A DNA stretch of 24,342 bases from Flavobacteriales bacterium. Its GTDB lineage: Bacteria; Bacteroidota; Bacteroidia; Flavobacteriales_D; Sanyastnellaceae. The stretch's first letter is position 1; each line of letters opens with the position of its first letter. The translations under genes and the position numbers were made by a program. The DNA is taken from contig JAPKBK010000004.1 of assembly GCA_028823435.1 (NCBI GenBank), positions 1 to 24,342 on the forward strand, read 5' to 3'. The notes beneath the pieces were generated by a model. The model did no database searches. It saw only the letters and a program-made list of their open reading frames with translations, and was not told the DNA's origin. Shown here piece after piece: positions 16,298 to 23,931 of the stretch.

Positions 16298-16501
16298 GGC
16301 TAATTTTCTTCGAAAGAAACCGCATTAAGCCATGAGAAGAATTCGTGTTTTATAAACGTTGACCCTGAATTTATATTCGTGTAATAAACGCGTTAGCAAA
16401 TGTTTATGTGCTCTGAAGTCTCATCTGGTTTGATGCCGATATAAGATAAATATACATCAGGCACATGAAATTACGCGACAATTAAAACAAAATATAAAAC
16501 C
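16298..16501. other. AT-rich intergenic region upstream of the LytTR regulator
   Basis: This 204-nt stretch between the regulator start and the lipB stop contains no convincing open frame. It holds the direct repeats described separately, an 8-bp palindrome AACGCGTT (16387-16394) overlapping the second repeat, and a minus-strand TATATTTA (16447-16454) that may be a weak -7 element. I see no strong terminator hairpin after lipB. Confidence 0.5.
16341..16392 (-). promoter_or_regulatory. Direct repeats, possible LytTR binding sites
   Basis: ATTCGTGT followed by a short A/T spacer and ATAAACG occurs twice, at 16341-16358 and 16375-16390. On the minus strand, the direction of the regulator gene, these read AACGTTTAT (16352-16360) and CGCGTTTAT (16384-16392), about 32 bp or three helical turns apart. 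The first fits the published LytR/AlgR consensus [TA][AC][CA]GTTN[AG][TG]; the second fits only its core. They lie about 55-95 nt upstream of the regulator start codon. Confidence 0.35.
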
Positions 16502-17224
16502 TTAAGAGGCAGTTACCTCGTCCCATTGAAAGAGATTTTGAAGGTGTGTTTTTAAAAGAGGCTTCACTTCTTCAAGCGGAATATTTCGCCCTACTTCCTT
16601 TGACAAGGAGGTCACGCCTTTGTCAGAAATTCCACAAGGAATGATGAGGTCAAAGAAGTTTAAATCCGAATCGACATTGAAGGCAAGCCCATGCATCGTC
16701 ACCCAACGACTGCATTTCACGCCGAATGCGCAAATTTTCCTGGCGCCTTTGCCAGCCTCAACATCTACCCAAACCCCAGTCTGCCCTTTAATTCTGCCTG
16801 CTTCAACTCCGAAATCAGCGCAAGTCCTAATAATCGCTTCCTCAAGAAATCTTAGGTATTTATGGATATCTGTAAAAAATTGATCAAGGTCTAAAATGGG
16901 ATATGCCACAAGCTGGCCTGGCCCATGATATGTAATGTCTCCCCCCCTGTTAATGGGGAAGTAGTCAACACCCAATTCAGCCAAACGCGCAGGACTCACA
17001 ATCACATTTCCAGCGTCACCACTTTTTCCAAGGGTAAGAACATGGGGGTGCTCTACAAATAACAAACGGCTCGTTGGGAGTGGCCGCTCGGCTTTGGGGT
17101 CTGCCGAAAGTGCATCTCGCCTGGCAATTTTATGATCAATCACCGATTTGAAAACCGCTTCCTGATAATCCCAACAAGGCTTATACCTCATGGTGCCTAG
17201 GTCCTCAAATGCGAGCTGCCTCAT
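16502..17224 (-). CDS. lipB: Octanoyltransferase LipB
   Basis: LipB moves an octanoyl group from acyl-carrier protein to the lipoyl domains of enzymes such as pyruvate dehydrogenase, the first step of lipoate synthesis. The 240-aa protein has the family motifs: RGGDITYHGPGQ at residues 93-104, the catalytic lysine K163 in the ARKICAFG segment, MHGLAFNV, and the catalytic cysteine C197 in IIPCGI. The length is normal. It begins 4 nt after the stop of the sugar-phosphate isomerase gene and is probably translated from the same transcript. The lipoyl synthase LipA, which is an Fe-S enzyme, is not in the window. Confidence 0.97.
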   Translation of the reverse strand: MRQLAFEDLGTMRYKPCWDYQEAVFKSVIDHKIARRDALSADPKAERPLPTSRLLFVEHPHVLTLGKSGDAGNVIVSPARLAELGVDYFPINRGGDITYHGPGQLVAYPILDLDQFFTDIHKYLRFLEEAIIRTCADFGVEAGRIKGQTGVWVDVEAGKGARKICAFGVKCSRWVTMHGLAFNVDSDLNFFDLIIPCGISDKGVTSLSKEVGRNIPLEEVKPLLKTHLQNLFQWDEVTAS

Positions 17225-17228
17225 TGAA

Positions 17229-18239
17229 CTACTTCAGAGTACTGAGCTCAGCCTTCAGCCGCTCAATATTTGTGATGTCAACAGGATCTATGCCTGCTCT
17301 CTCCGCAAGGAGCAACGAGAGCACATCGCCCAGTTGAATAAGATACATGAGACGCTGCATTTGATCATCTCCTTCAGCATCAATAACCACAACATCCGCG
17401 CCGAATTCTCTGAAGATTTCCGCGCAAACGTTCATTCTAAATTGTGTTCGCTTGTGGTCCTCCGGGGTACGAAGAATCAGTACTACATCGGTTTCATTGC
17501 CGGAATCCCAGCCCACAAGTTCGTTGTGATTCATTTCAGGAAACATCTGAGTGTTGACCAGCAATTTACTGTTCTCATTAAGTTGCTGGCGCCATCGTGT
17601 AGCGATTGATCCAACGCCAGTATCAGAGTACAATAAGATGGACTTTCCCACGACTAAATCTGCAATCGATTCAGCCTGCTCACAAACAGATGCAAAAGCC
17701 TCTGCCGTTGATAGTGAGGTTGACTCTAATTCTGAATACATTTTCTCAGAAAAACACCCGAATTGTTTAAGCGTCCATGCAAGTCCAACAAAACTGCGTC
17801 CAAATTGTGATCTCGGGGGCTGGCCACCAGGCATCGAAACAAAAGGCCAATTGTGTTTTTCAGCGAGCTCTCCAAGCGTCCCACCAGAAGTAATAACCGC
17901 GATCTTAGCACCTCGTTCATGTGCAGAAGTAACCGCTTCAATGGTCTCTTCTGTATTGCCCGAATAGCTACAGGCCAACACGAGCGTGCTTTTAGAAACC
18001 CACCCTGGGATCAAATAATCTGAATTTGCGACCACCGGGATTTTACTGTCATGTGAGAGGATGTCTGAGGCGATCGCGCCGCCAATTCCAGAACCTCCCA
18101 TCCCTAAAATCAAAACACCATTTGGCGAAAAGCCAGATGATACTTCTTTATGCAAGCCCGCGTCCTTTTTCTGCATGTCCATCACTGCAGCGCTTATTTG
18201 TTCAGGAAATTTTTCAATAAGGTCTCTCATATCAGCCAT
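17229..18239 (-). CDS. Bifunctional phosphoglucose/phosphomannose isomerase
   Basis: This 336-aa protein has two SIS sugar-phosphate-binding domains and matches the PGI/PMI family, which interconverts fructose-6-phosphate with glucose-6-phosphate and mannose-6-phosphate. Visible motifs are GMGGSGIGG (residues 46-54), CSYSGNTEET (90-99), the PGGQPPRSQFG segment with R143, EMNHNELVGW (235-244) with the probable catalytic glutamate, and EDHKR (260-264) with the probable catalytic histidine. The C-terminus DPVDITNIERLKAEL is also typical. It is distinct from the classical Pgi family. It lies 24 nt after the TonB receptor gene and 4 nt before lipB on the same strand. Assignment of both activities follows from the family, not from anything specific here. 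Confidence 0.92.
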   Translation of the reverse strand: MADMRDLIEKFPEQISAAVMDMQKKDAGLHKEVSSGFSPNGVLILGMGGSGIGGAIASDILSHDSKIPVVANSDYLIPGWVSKSTLVLACSYSGNTEETIEAVTSAHERGAKIAVITSGGTLGELAEKHNWPFVSMPGGQPPRSQFGRSFVGLAWTLKQFGCFSEKMYSELESTSLSTAEAFASVCEQAESIADLVVGKSILLYSDTGVGSIATRWRQQLNENSKLLVNTQMFPEMNHNELVGWDSGNETDVVLILRTPEDHKRTQFRMNVCAEIFREFGADVVVIDAEGDDQMQRLMYLIQLGDVLSLLLAERAGIDPVDITNIERLKAELSTLK

Positions 18240-18263
18240 ATCAATATCTATATTTAATTAGTG

Positions 18264-20243
18264 TCAATTAAACACGAAGGTAAGGCTTGCCCGCATCCAT
18301 CTGCCAGGCAACATCACATTTCCTATATCGACAAACGCAACATCTAGCGCATTGTCTACTCTGACATTCGCCTTGAGCTTGCCCTCCATGAATTCGCGGC
18401 TCAAAGTGGCCCCCAGAAGCCCCACAGGTAGGAACTCTACTTCTTCTCCTGCTAAGGGGCTGTAGTAGCCACCCTCCCTGTCTTGTAATGAATACCTCAA
18501 GGAAAGCGTAAGGTCTGCCGGAAGCGATAAGGACGTCCTTATATCAAGCTTGTGGCGGAGGAAGTCAAGGACATAGTTTGATTCAAACCCTTCACTGGAT
18601 TCTGATGCCTTAATAGAGGTATAAGAAATACCTATCGAGTTGTTGTTTTTGCAACGCAATAACAAGGAAGTCTCCATTCCGTTAAATGTTACATCTCTTA
18701 AGTTGGCGGCCTGTGTCGTTAATGACCCTTCATATCTCACCCAATCAATCAGGTTGTCACCTTGGCGGATGAAGGCGGTTTGTTCAAACTTGAGTGAGGT
18801 GGTTTCACTTAGTGCCATGTTTGCCCTCACCCCTGTTTCAAAATTATCTGACAACTCAGGCTCTAACTCTATGGATCCCTGTGCACCTCCTAAATTGTAA
18901 TATAAGTCGGTAAAGGAGGGTTGTCGAACAGAGCGGTTGACCGAGCCGAACCACAAGACATCCCCATCCGTATCTAGTCGCATTGTTAAATCAGCACCAG
19001 GTAAAACAAATGTCATAGAATCCATCCCGATAACAGACACGTTGATTGTAGTCGCAAATCTGCCTGATTCTATTCTGTGAGAAAGCGCGACCTCGTTCGT
19101 CAATCGATGATCTGCCCTTGAATAAATTGAATCCCCCTCAAACGGACCGCCCACAGCACCCGCTTCTGTCCCTAGTAAATTGCTATAAATGGCCTCGTCT
19201 CTCAGGTCAACCCTGAATGCTGTTTTACCTAAAGAACTGCTGTATAACGCATTCATGGTCATGCCTTTTACAATACTTATGTGCCTGTTTGGACCTTGAT
19301 ACCATGTCGCAGCAGTATCACCGTCCATCACGAAGAATCCATCTTCAGTGGGTTCATAATAGCCTTCCGATTCTCGGTACAATTCAAATCGGTCTGTGTG
19401 ACTTCTCACATAGGCGGCAGCAAATAAATTTAAGTCTCCAAAGGACTTGTCCCAAGACAGTTGTGATTGGAGTGTCCTCGTTTCTTCATATTGCGTGGGG
19501 AAATTAGCTGTATAAAAATTTTGAGCGCCAAATGCTTTGTCAGCCACACCCATTTGGAACTTAAACAATCCGAAATCAGAAGATACTGTTGTTGCGTATG
19601 ACCCCAATATCATCGCCGCGTCAGTGTTTTCACCGTACCCAGATGTCGTGGTCCTACTCAATGCGACTCTGTGGCGCACATTTGGAGAGCCGAAATCCAC
19701 CGTGGCTTTTGCCCTAAACAAGCCAAACGAGCCCGCACCGATAGAAAGAAGTGTTTTGTTTGTCGAGGCTGGCCCTGTAAAGAGTTGAACCGCTCCCGAA
19801 AACGCTCCTTTTCCTACAAAGGGCGAAGCTCCGCCTCTGACAACTTCGATGCGGTTAATGTCTTCCGGGTCGAAGGTGATGTCCATGAGATGGTGTCCTG
19901 TATGAGGTGCGCTCCAACGCACGCCATTCACAAGCAATGCGACTTGCTCAAATGAGCCGCCGCGTATCGTGAGGTCTGACTGAACACCTAGTGCGCCCCT
20001 TTGACGCAAGTCTACGCCTGTAACCAATTCGAGGGTCTCTCCAATAGATACCGCGCCGCTTTGGATTATTTCTTCAGAAGAAATAACAGAGATCGACCTC
20101 GGAGAATCCTTGGCGTCGATCTCTCCTGGTGTAGCAATAACGACGACCTCCTGAATTTGAATTGAAGGTATTGGCTCAATTTGGGCTGTAGAAAGCAGCG
20201 GAGAAATTAAGAATGCGATTAAAACCTTTGTTTTTATGCTCAT
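18264..20243 (-). CDS. TonB-dependent outer-membrane receptor
   Basis: This 659-aa protein is an outer-membrane beta-barrel transporter energised by TonB. The signal peptide covers about residues 1-20 (ending LLSTAQ). The plug domain spans about 30-160, with QEVVVIATP, SVISSEEIIQSGAVSIGETL, DLTIRGGSFEQVALLVNGV and RIEVVRGGASPFVGKGAFSG. The remainder is barrel, with strands such as FLPVGLLGATLSREF and ending LTFVFN. The N-terminal carboxypeptidase-like domain common in Bacteroidota receptors is absent, and no SusD partner, periplasmic binding protein or ABC transporter is nearby. The layout resembles BtuB/FepA-type receptors for cobalamin or siderophores, but the substrate cannot be read from the sequence. 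The neighbouring isomerase and lipB give no clue. Confidence 0.94.
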   Translation of the reverse strand: MSIKTKVLIAFLISPLLSTAQIEPIPSIQIQEVVVIATPGEIDAKDSPRSISVISSEEIIQSGAVSIGETLELVTGVDLRQRGALGVQSDLTIRGGSFEQVALLVNGVRWSAPHTGHHLMDITFDPEDINRIEVVRGGASPFVGKGAFSGAVQLFTGPASTNKTLLSIGAGSFGLFRAKATVDFGSPNVRHRVALSRTTTSGYGENTDAAMILGSYATTVSSDFGLFKFQMGVADKAFGAQNFYTANFPTQYEETRTLQSQLSWDKSFGDLNLFAAAYVRSHTDRFELYRESEGYYEPTEDGFFVMDGDTAATWYQGPNRHISIVKGMTMNALYSSSLGKTAFRVDLRDEAIYSNLLGTEAGAVGGPFEGDSIYSRADHRLTNEVALSHRIESGRFATTINVSVIGMDSMTFVLPGADLTMRLDTDGDVLWFGSVNRSVRQPSFTDLYYNLGGAQGSIELEPELSDNFETGVRANMALSETTSLKFEQTAFIRQGDNLIDWVRYEGSLTTQAANLRDVTFNGMETSLLLRCKNNNSIGISYTSIKASESSEGFESNYVLDFLRHKLDIRTSLSLPADLTLSLRYSLQDREGGYYSPLAGEEVEFLPVGLLGATLSREFMEGKLKANVRVDNALDVAFVDIGNVMLPGRWMRASLTFVFN

Positions 20244-20277
20244 AAAAAGTTGTTATAATTCGTATAAATATCCGGGG

Positions 20278-20285
20278 CAAAGCTA
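20278..20285 (-). promoter_or_regulatory. -7-like box ahead of the TonB receptor gene
   Basis: TAGCTTTG on the minus strand matches TAnnTTTG, 34 nt before the receptor ATG. It is back-to-back with the lysS promoter in the 101-nt gap. A TTTG occurs 15 nt upstream, closer than usual. No Fur-type or other operator is obvious. Confidence 0.4.
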
Positions 20286-20332
20286 ATGACAAACTAAAAA
20301 CAAATGTCAGAATATTGCCAAGTATCAAATCG

Positions 20333-20340
20333 TATATTTG
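20333..20340 (+). promoter_or_regulatory. Bacteroidota -7 box ahead of lysS
   Basis: TATATTTG fits TAnnTTTG and is separated from the lysS ATG by ACGC, again exactly 4 nt. A TTG lies 15 nt upstream, shorter than the typical spacing of about 19 or more. Confidence 0.55.
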
Positions 20341-20344
20341 ACGC

Positions 20345-21841
20345 ATGATAAGGAGTGAGCAAGAACAAATTCGATTAGCGTCTTTACAACAATTAAAGGA
20401 TTTAGGGATAAACCCTTATCCAGCGGAAGAATTTGTCGTAACCCACAGAAGTAAATCCCTCAAGGATGACTTCAAGCCGGGTGTTAAAGTCAGCATGGCA
20501 GGCCGCATGATGAGCCGTAGAATTATGGGGAAAGCGTCCTTTGCTGAACTTCAAGACGCCGAGGGAACGATTCAGCTGTATCTAAATAGAGATGAAATCT
20601 GTGAGGGAGAGGATAAAACGATGTACAATGCTGTCTTCAAAAAGCTCCTGGATAGGGGAGATTTTATTGGAATTGAGGGTGAGACATTTGTAACCAAAGT
20701 TGGCGAACCTTCTGTAAAAGTGTCAGGATTCAAGGTGCTTTCAAAGGCCATCAGACCCCTTCCGGCAGTGAAGACAGATGAAGACGGGAATGTACACGAT
20801 GCTTTCTCTGACCCTGAGCTTAGGTACCGCATGAGATATGTGGATCTCTGCGTCAATGAAAAGGTCAAGGAAACGTTTGTTGCGCGCAGTAACATCATCC
20901 GAACCATACGTGAGGCGTTTGACAAAGAAGGGTGGTTAGAAGTAGACACGCCTGTGCTACAAGCAATTCCAGGGGGAGCTGCTGCGAGGCCTTTCGAAAC
21001 ACATCACAATGCATTGGATATGCCTCTTTACCTGCGGATTGCAAATGAGCTGTATCTGAAACGACTTATTGTGGGTGGTTTTGAAGGCGTTTATGAATTC
21101 AGCCGAAACTTCCGAAACGAAGGAATGGACAGAACTCACAATCCCGAATTTACCGTTCTTGAGCTTTATGTTGCCTACAAGGATTACAACTGGATGATGA
21201 AGGCGATGGAGAATCTGCTCGGGAATGTCGCGGCATCTGTGCACGGTAAAACTGTGGTTACTCTCGCAGGGAAGGAGATTGATTTTACGCCTCCCTATGC
21301 CAGAGTGACGATGAGAGATGCCATTCTAGAGCACACTAATGTTGACATTGACGCCCTCGATGAGGACGGGCTGAGGGAAGCGTGTAAAACCCTCAATATT
21401 GATACTGACCCTTCAATGGGCAAAGGGAAACTCATTGACGAAATGTTTGGTGAAAAGTGTGAACACCTTTATATCCAACCTACGTTTATCACTGATTACC
21501 CTGTTGACATGTCTCCTCTTACGAAGATTCACAGAGACAACCCAAACTATACAGAGCGTTTTGAGCTTATGATCAATGGCACTGAGGTCGCAAACGCATA
21601 CTCGGAGTTAAATGACCCCATCGATCAGCGTGAACGATTCGAAGCTCAAGTGGAGTTGGGGAAAAGAGGGGATGATGAAGCGATGTTCATCGACCAAGAC
21701 TTCCTTCGCGCCTTAGAGTATGGCATGCCACCTACGAGTGGTGTGGGTATCGGTATTGACAGACTCGTGATGATGCTCACAGACCAAACCTCGATACAAG
21801 AAGTACTCCTTTTCCCTCAAATGCGACCTGAACAATTCTAA
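20345..21841 (+). CDS. lysS: Lysyl-tRNA synthetase, class II
   Basis: LysRS charges tRNA-Lys with lysine. The 498-aa protein has an N-terminal OB-fold anticodon-binding domain (about residues 48-140, with GKASFAELQDAEGTIQLYLN) and a class II catalytic core. Motif 2 lies in SRNFRNEGMDRTHNPEFTVLE, and motif 3 is TSGVGIGIDRLVMML near the C-terminus, followed by the usual VLLFPQMRPEQF. The PTFITDYPVDMSPL and ERFELMINGTEVANAYSELN blocks are LysRS-specific. Homologues in this phylum are, from memory, often around 565-575 aa with a C-terminal extension; that is absent here, so this protein is close to the E. coli length. The ATG is supported by the TATATTTG box 4 nt upstream. SufT-like and dxr genes follow on the same strand. 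Confidence 0.97.
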   Translation: MIRSEQEQIRLASLQQLKDLGINPYPAEEFVVTHRSKSLKDDFKPGVKVSMAGRMMSRRIMGKASFAELQDAEGTIQLYLNRDEICEGEDKTMYNAVFKKLLDRGDFIGIEGETFVTKVGEPSVKVSGFKVLSKAIRPLPAVKTDEDGNVHDAFSDPELRYRMRYVDLCVNEKVKETFVARSNIIRTIREAFDKEGWLEVDTPVLQAIPGGAAARPFETHHNALDMPLYLRIANELYLKRLIVGGFEGVYEFSRNFRNEGMDRTHNPEFTVLELYVAYKDYNWMMKAMENLLGNVAASVHGKTVVTLAGKEIDFTPPYARVTMRDAILEHTNVDIDALDEDGLREACKTLNIDTDPSMGKGKLIDEMFGEKCEHLYIQPTFITDYPVDMSPLTKIHRDNPNYTERFELMINGTEVANAYSELNDPIDQRERFEAQVELGKRGDDEAMFIDQDFLRALEYGMPPTSGVGIGIDRLVMMLTDQTSIQEVLLFPQMRPEQF

Positions 21842-21853
21842 ACGTTTAAGACT

Positions 21854-22162
21854 ATGCCGCTACCTACAACAGATATGATTATCGCAACACTAAAAACGAT
21901 TTTCGACCCCGAGATCCCCGTTGATATTTACGAATTGGGCCTGATATATGAGGTGAAAATCTCAGATGAAGGTGCTGTAGATATAGAAATGACTTTAACC
22001 TCCCCAAACTGTCCTGTAGCTGAAAGCTTGCCCAGAGATGTTGAAGACAAGGTTGCCGCAATGGAAGGCATTGTAAGCGCAAAAGTTGACATCGTTTTTG
22101 ATCCACCATGGACACAGGATATGATGAGTGAGGAGGCCAAACTTGAATGCGGATTCTTATGA
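21854..22162 (+). CDS. SufT/MIP18 family (DUF59) Fe-S maturation protein
   Basis: This 102-aa protein belongs to the MIP18/DUF59 family, whose members help mature iron-sulfur proteins (SufT, the eukaryotic Cia2, and PaaD). Motifs are FDPEIPVDIYELGLIYEV (residues 17-34), TLTSPNCPVAE with C53, and the C-terminal block FDPPWTQDMMSEEAK with C99 in LECGF. It begins 12 nt after lysS, and its end overlaps dxr, so the three genes probably share a transcript. dxr itself is not an Fe-S enzyme, but later steps of that pathway (IspG, IspH) are. The gene lies about 21 kb from the sufA/sufB genes of this window. The exact client is unknown. Confidence 0.92.
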   Translation: MPLPTTDMIIATLKTIFDPEIPVDIYELGLIYEVKISDEGAVDIEMTLTSPNCPVAESLPRDVEDKVAAMEGIVSAKVDIVFDPPWTQDMMSEEAKLECGFL

Positions 22163-23334
22163 AGCCATCCGGTGCAGCATCCGATTCCCCCACGCGTGGC
22201 ATAGCCATTCTTGGGTCAACTGGGTCAATTGGAACTCAGGCCCTAGATGTCATTCGAGAGCAGTCCGATTTTCTTCATGTTGAAGTTCTGTCGGCTGGAA
22301 AGAATGCAGACCTTCTGATCAAGCAGGCTTTAGAATTTAGGCCAAACGCCGTTGTGATCGCAGATCCTACACTTCGAGATCGCGTTTTCGACGTGCTCTT
22401 TGACGAGGGTATTAAAGTTTATTCTGGTGCGGACGCTCTAGAGCAGGTCGTAGAAATGGAGGGCATCGATATGGTCCTCACAGCACTTGTCGGGGCCGCC
22501 GGACTGAAGCCAACGCTAAGTGCGATCCGAGCTGGGAAGCACATCGCTCTTGCAAACAAAGAGACAATGGTCGTGGCTGGCGAGCTTGTCACTGCTGAGG
22601 CAAAAAAGGCAGGCGTTTATATTCACCCTGTTGACTCGGAACACAGCGCTATTTATCAATGTCTTGCTGGTGAATTTCACAATCCCCTTGAGAAAATAAT
22701 TCTGACTGCGTCTGGTGGACCTTTTCGAGGATACAACACTGAACAGTTATCGCAGGTAACAAAGGCTCAGGCGCTTAAGCATCCAAATTGGGATATGGGG
22801 GCAAAAATCACCATCGACTCCGCATCTATGATGAATAAAGGGCTGGAGGTTATTGAGGCCAAATGGCTTTTTGAATTAAAAGCTGATCAAATTGAGATCA
22901 TTGTTCATCCACAATCTATTATCCACAGCATTGCTCAATTCGAAGACGGGTCCATGAAAGCACAGATGGGTCTTCCTGACATGAAGCTCCCTATTCAATA
23001 CGCCCTTACCTATCCGCGTCGTCTTTCGAATACATTTCCGAGATTTAACTTTTTAGACTATCCCGCATTAACGTTTGAACAACCCGATTTTAAATCGTTC
23101 CGAAACCTGGGGCTTGCCTTTGACGTTCTCGATAAAGGAGGAAACGCTCCGTCTGTCCTTAACGCTGCGAATGAAGTTGCTGTTGCGCGATTTTTAAATG
23201 ATGAAGTTTCGTTTCACCAACTCCCTGACATCGTTGAGTTTGCCCTTTCAAAAGTAGGGTTCCAGTCAAAACCTGACCTCGAAGCGCTTGTCGCTTCGGA
23301 CACTGAGGCACGTGCCCGGGCGAGAGAATTTTAG
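22147..23334 (+). CDS. dxr: 1-deoxy-D-xylulose 5-phosphate reductoisomerase (Dxr)
   Basis: Dxr converts 1-deoxyxylulose 5-phosphate to 2-C-methylerythritol 4-phosphate with NADPH, the committed step of non-mevalonate isoprenoid synthesis. The 395-aa protein has the NADPH-binding ILGSTGSIGTQALDVI segment (about residues 21-36), ALANKETMVVAGEL, PVDSEHSAIYQCL with its metal-binding acidic residue, TASGGPFRG, and HPNWDMGAKITIDSASMMNK, then NKGLEVIEAKWLF. Two starts are possible. The ATG at 22147 has AGGAGG 10 nt upstream and overlaps the previous gene by 16 nt. The ATG at 22159 makes the ATGA overlap seen at other junctions here but lacks a ribosome binding site at the right distance. I give the first. 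It supplies precursors for the undecaprenyl carrier recycled by UppP. Confidence 0.96.
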   Translation: MRILMKPSGAASDSPTRGIAILGSTGSIGTQALDVIREQSDFLHVEVLSAGKNADLLIKQALEFRPNAVVIADPTLRDRVFDVLFDEGIKVYSGADALEQVVEMEGIDMVLTALVGAAGLKPTLSAIRAGKHIALANKETMVVAGELVTAEAKKAGVYIHPVDSEHSAIYQCLAGEFHNPLEKIILTASGGPFRGYNTEQLSQVTKAQALKHPNWDMGAKITIDSASMMNKGLEVIEAKWLFELKADQIEIIVHPQSIIHSIAQFEDGSMKAQMGLPDMKLPIQYALTYPRRLSNTFPRFNFLDYPALTFEQPDFKSFRNLGLAFDVLDKGGNAPSVLNAANEVAVARFLNDEVSFHQLPDIVEFALSKVGFQSKPDLEALVASDTEARARAREF

Positions 23335-23346
23335 ATTACGCTTCGG

Positions 23347-23910
23347 CTATACTTTCATAATATCGGCCTCTTTGGCAGATAAAATCTCTTCGACATTTGT
23401 GGTATAAACGTTTGTCATCTCTTGAACTTTCGCCTCTCCTGTCTTGAGCATATCTTCGCTCAAACCCTCTTCTTTTGCCGATTTAAGAATATCGTTTGCA
23501 TCTTTTCTCGCATTGCGAATAGATACTCTTGCCGATTCTCCCTCACTTCGCGCGCGTTTGGAAAGTTCGATCCTTCTTTCCTCAGTAAGGGGTGGGACAT
23601 TGATAATTAAAACCTCTCCATTATTTACTGGATTCAATCCCAAATTGGCATTAATAATTCCCGTTGAAATGGGCTCTAGCATAGGCTTCTCCCAAGGCTG
23701 TACCACAAGCGTTCTAGCGTCGGTATTGTTCACGTTTGCGACTTGGCTGATAGGCGTCATCGTTCCGTAGTAATCAATCTTGACGCTTTCAAGCATAGAA
23801 GGGTGAGCTCTTCCAGCCCTCACTTTTTTAAGTTCCATTTTAAGGCGATCTGTCGCCTTGTCCATTTGTTCCTTTGCCTCCTCTAAGGCCATGTCTATTG
23901 CTTCCTGCAT
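23347..23910 (-). CDS. frr: Ribosome recycling factor
   Basis: RRF splits the post-termination ribosome together with EF-G, freeing it for a new round. The 187-aa protein is the standard length and has the helical domain with LKKVRAGRAHPSML (residues about 27-40), the central beta domain (YYGTMTPISQVANVN, VQPWEKPMLEPI, GLNPVNNGEVLIINVPPLTEERR) and the C-terminal helix with RVSIRNARKDAND. It begins 21 nt after the pyrH stop on the same strand, the widely conserved pyrH-frr order, and ends 12 nt from the convergent dxr stop, leaving little room for a terminator. Confidence 0.97.
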   Translation of the reverse strand: MQEAIDMALEEAKEQMDKATDRLKMELKKVRAGRAHPSMLESVKIDYYGTMTPISQVANVNNTDARTLVVQPWEKPMLEPISTGIINANLGLNPVNNGEVLIINVPPLTEERRIELSKRARSEGESARVSIRNARKDANDILKSAKEEGLSEDMLKTGEAKVQEMTNVYTTNVEEILSAKEADIMKV

Positions 23911-23931
23911 ATCCTTATCTATTTATGACGC

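Noticed and set aside
17551..17967. 138-aa frame on the plus strand across the phosphoglucose/phosphomannose isomerase gene
   Set aside because: It is antisense to the conserved SIS domains and has no recognisable motif.
23335..23346. Possible UUCG-type terminator hairpin between dxr and frr
   Set aside because: Only about two base pairs flank the TTCG loop before mismatches, and there is no T-tract.
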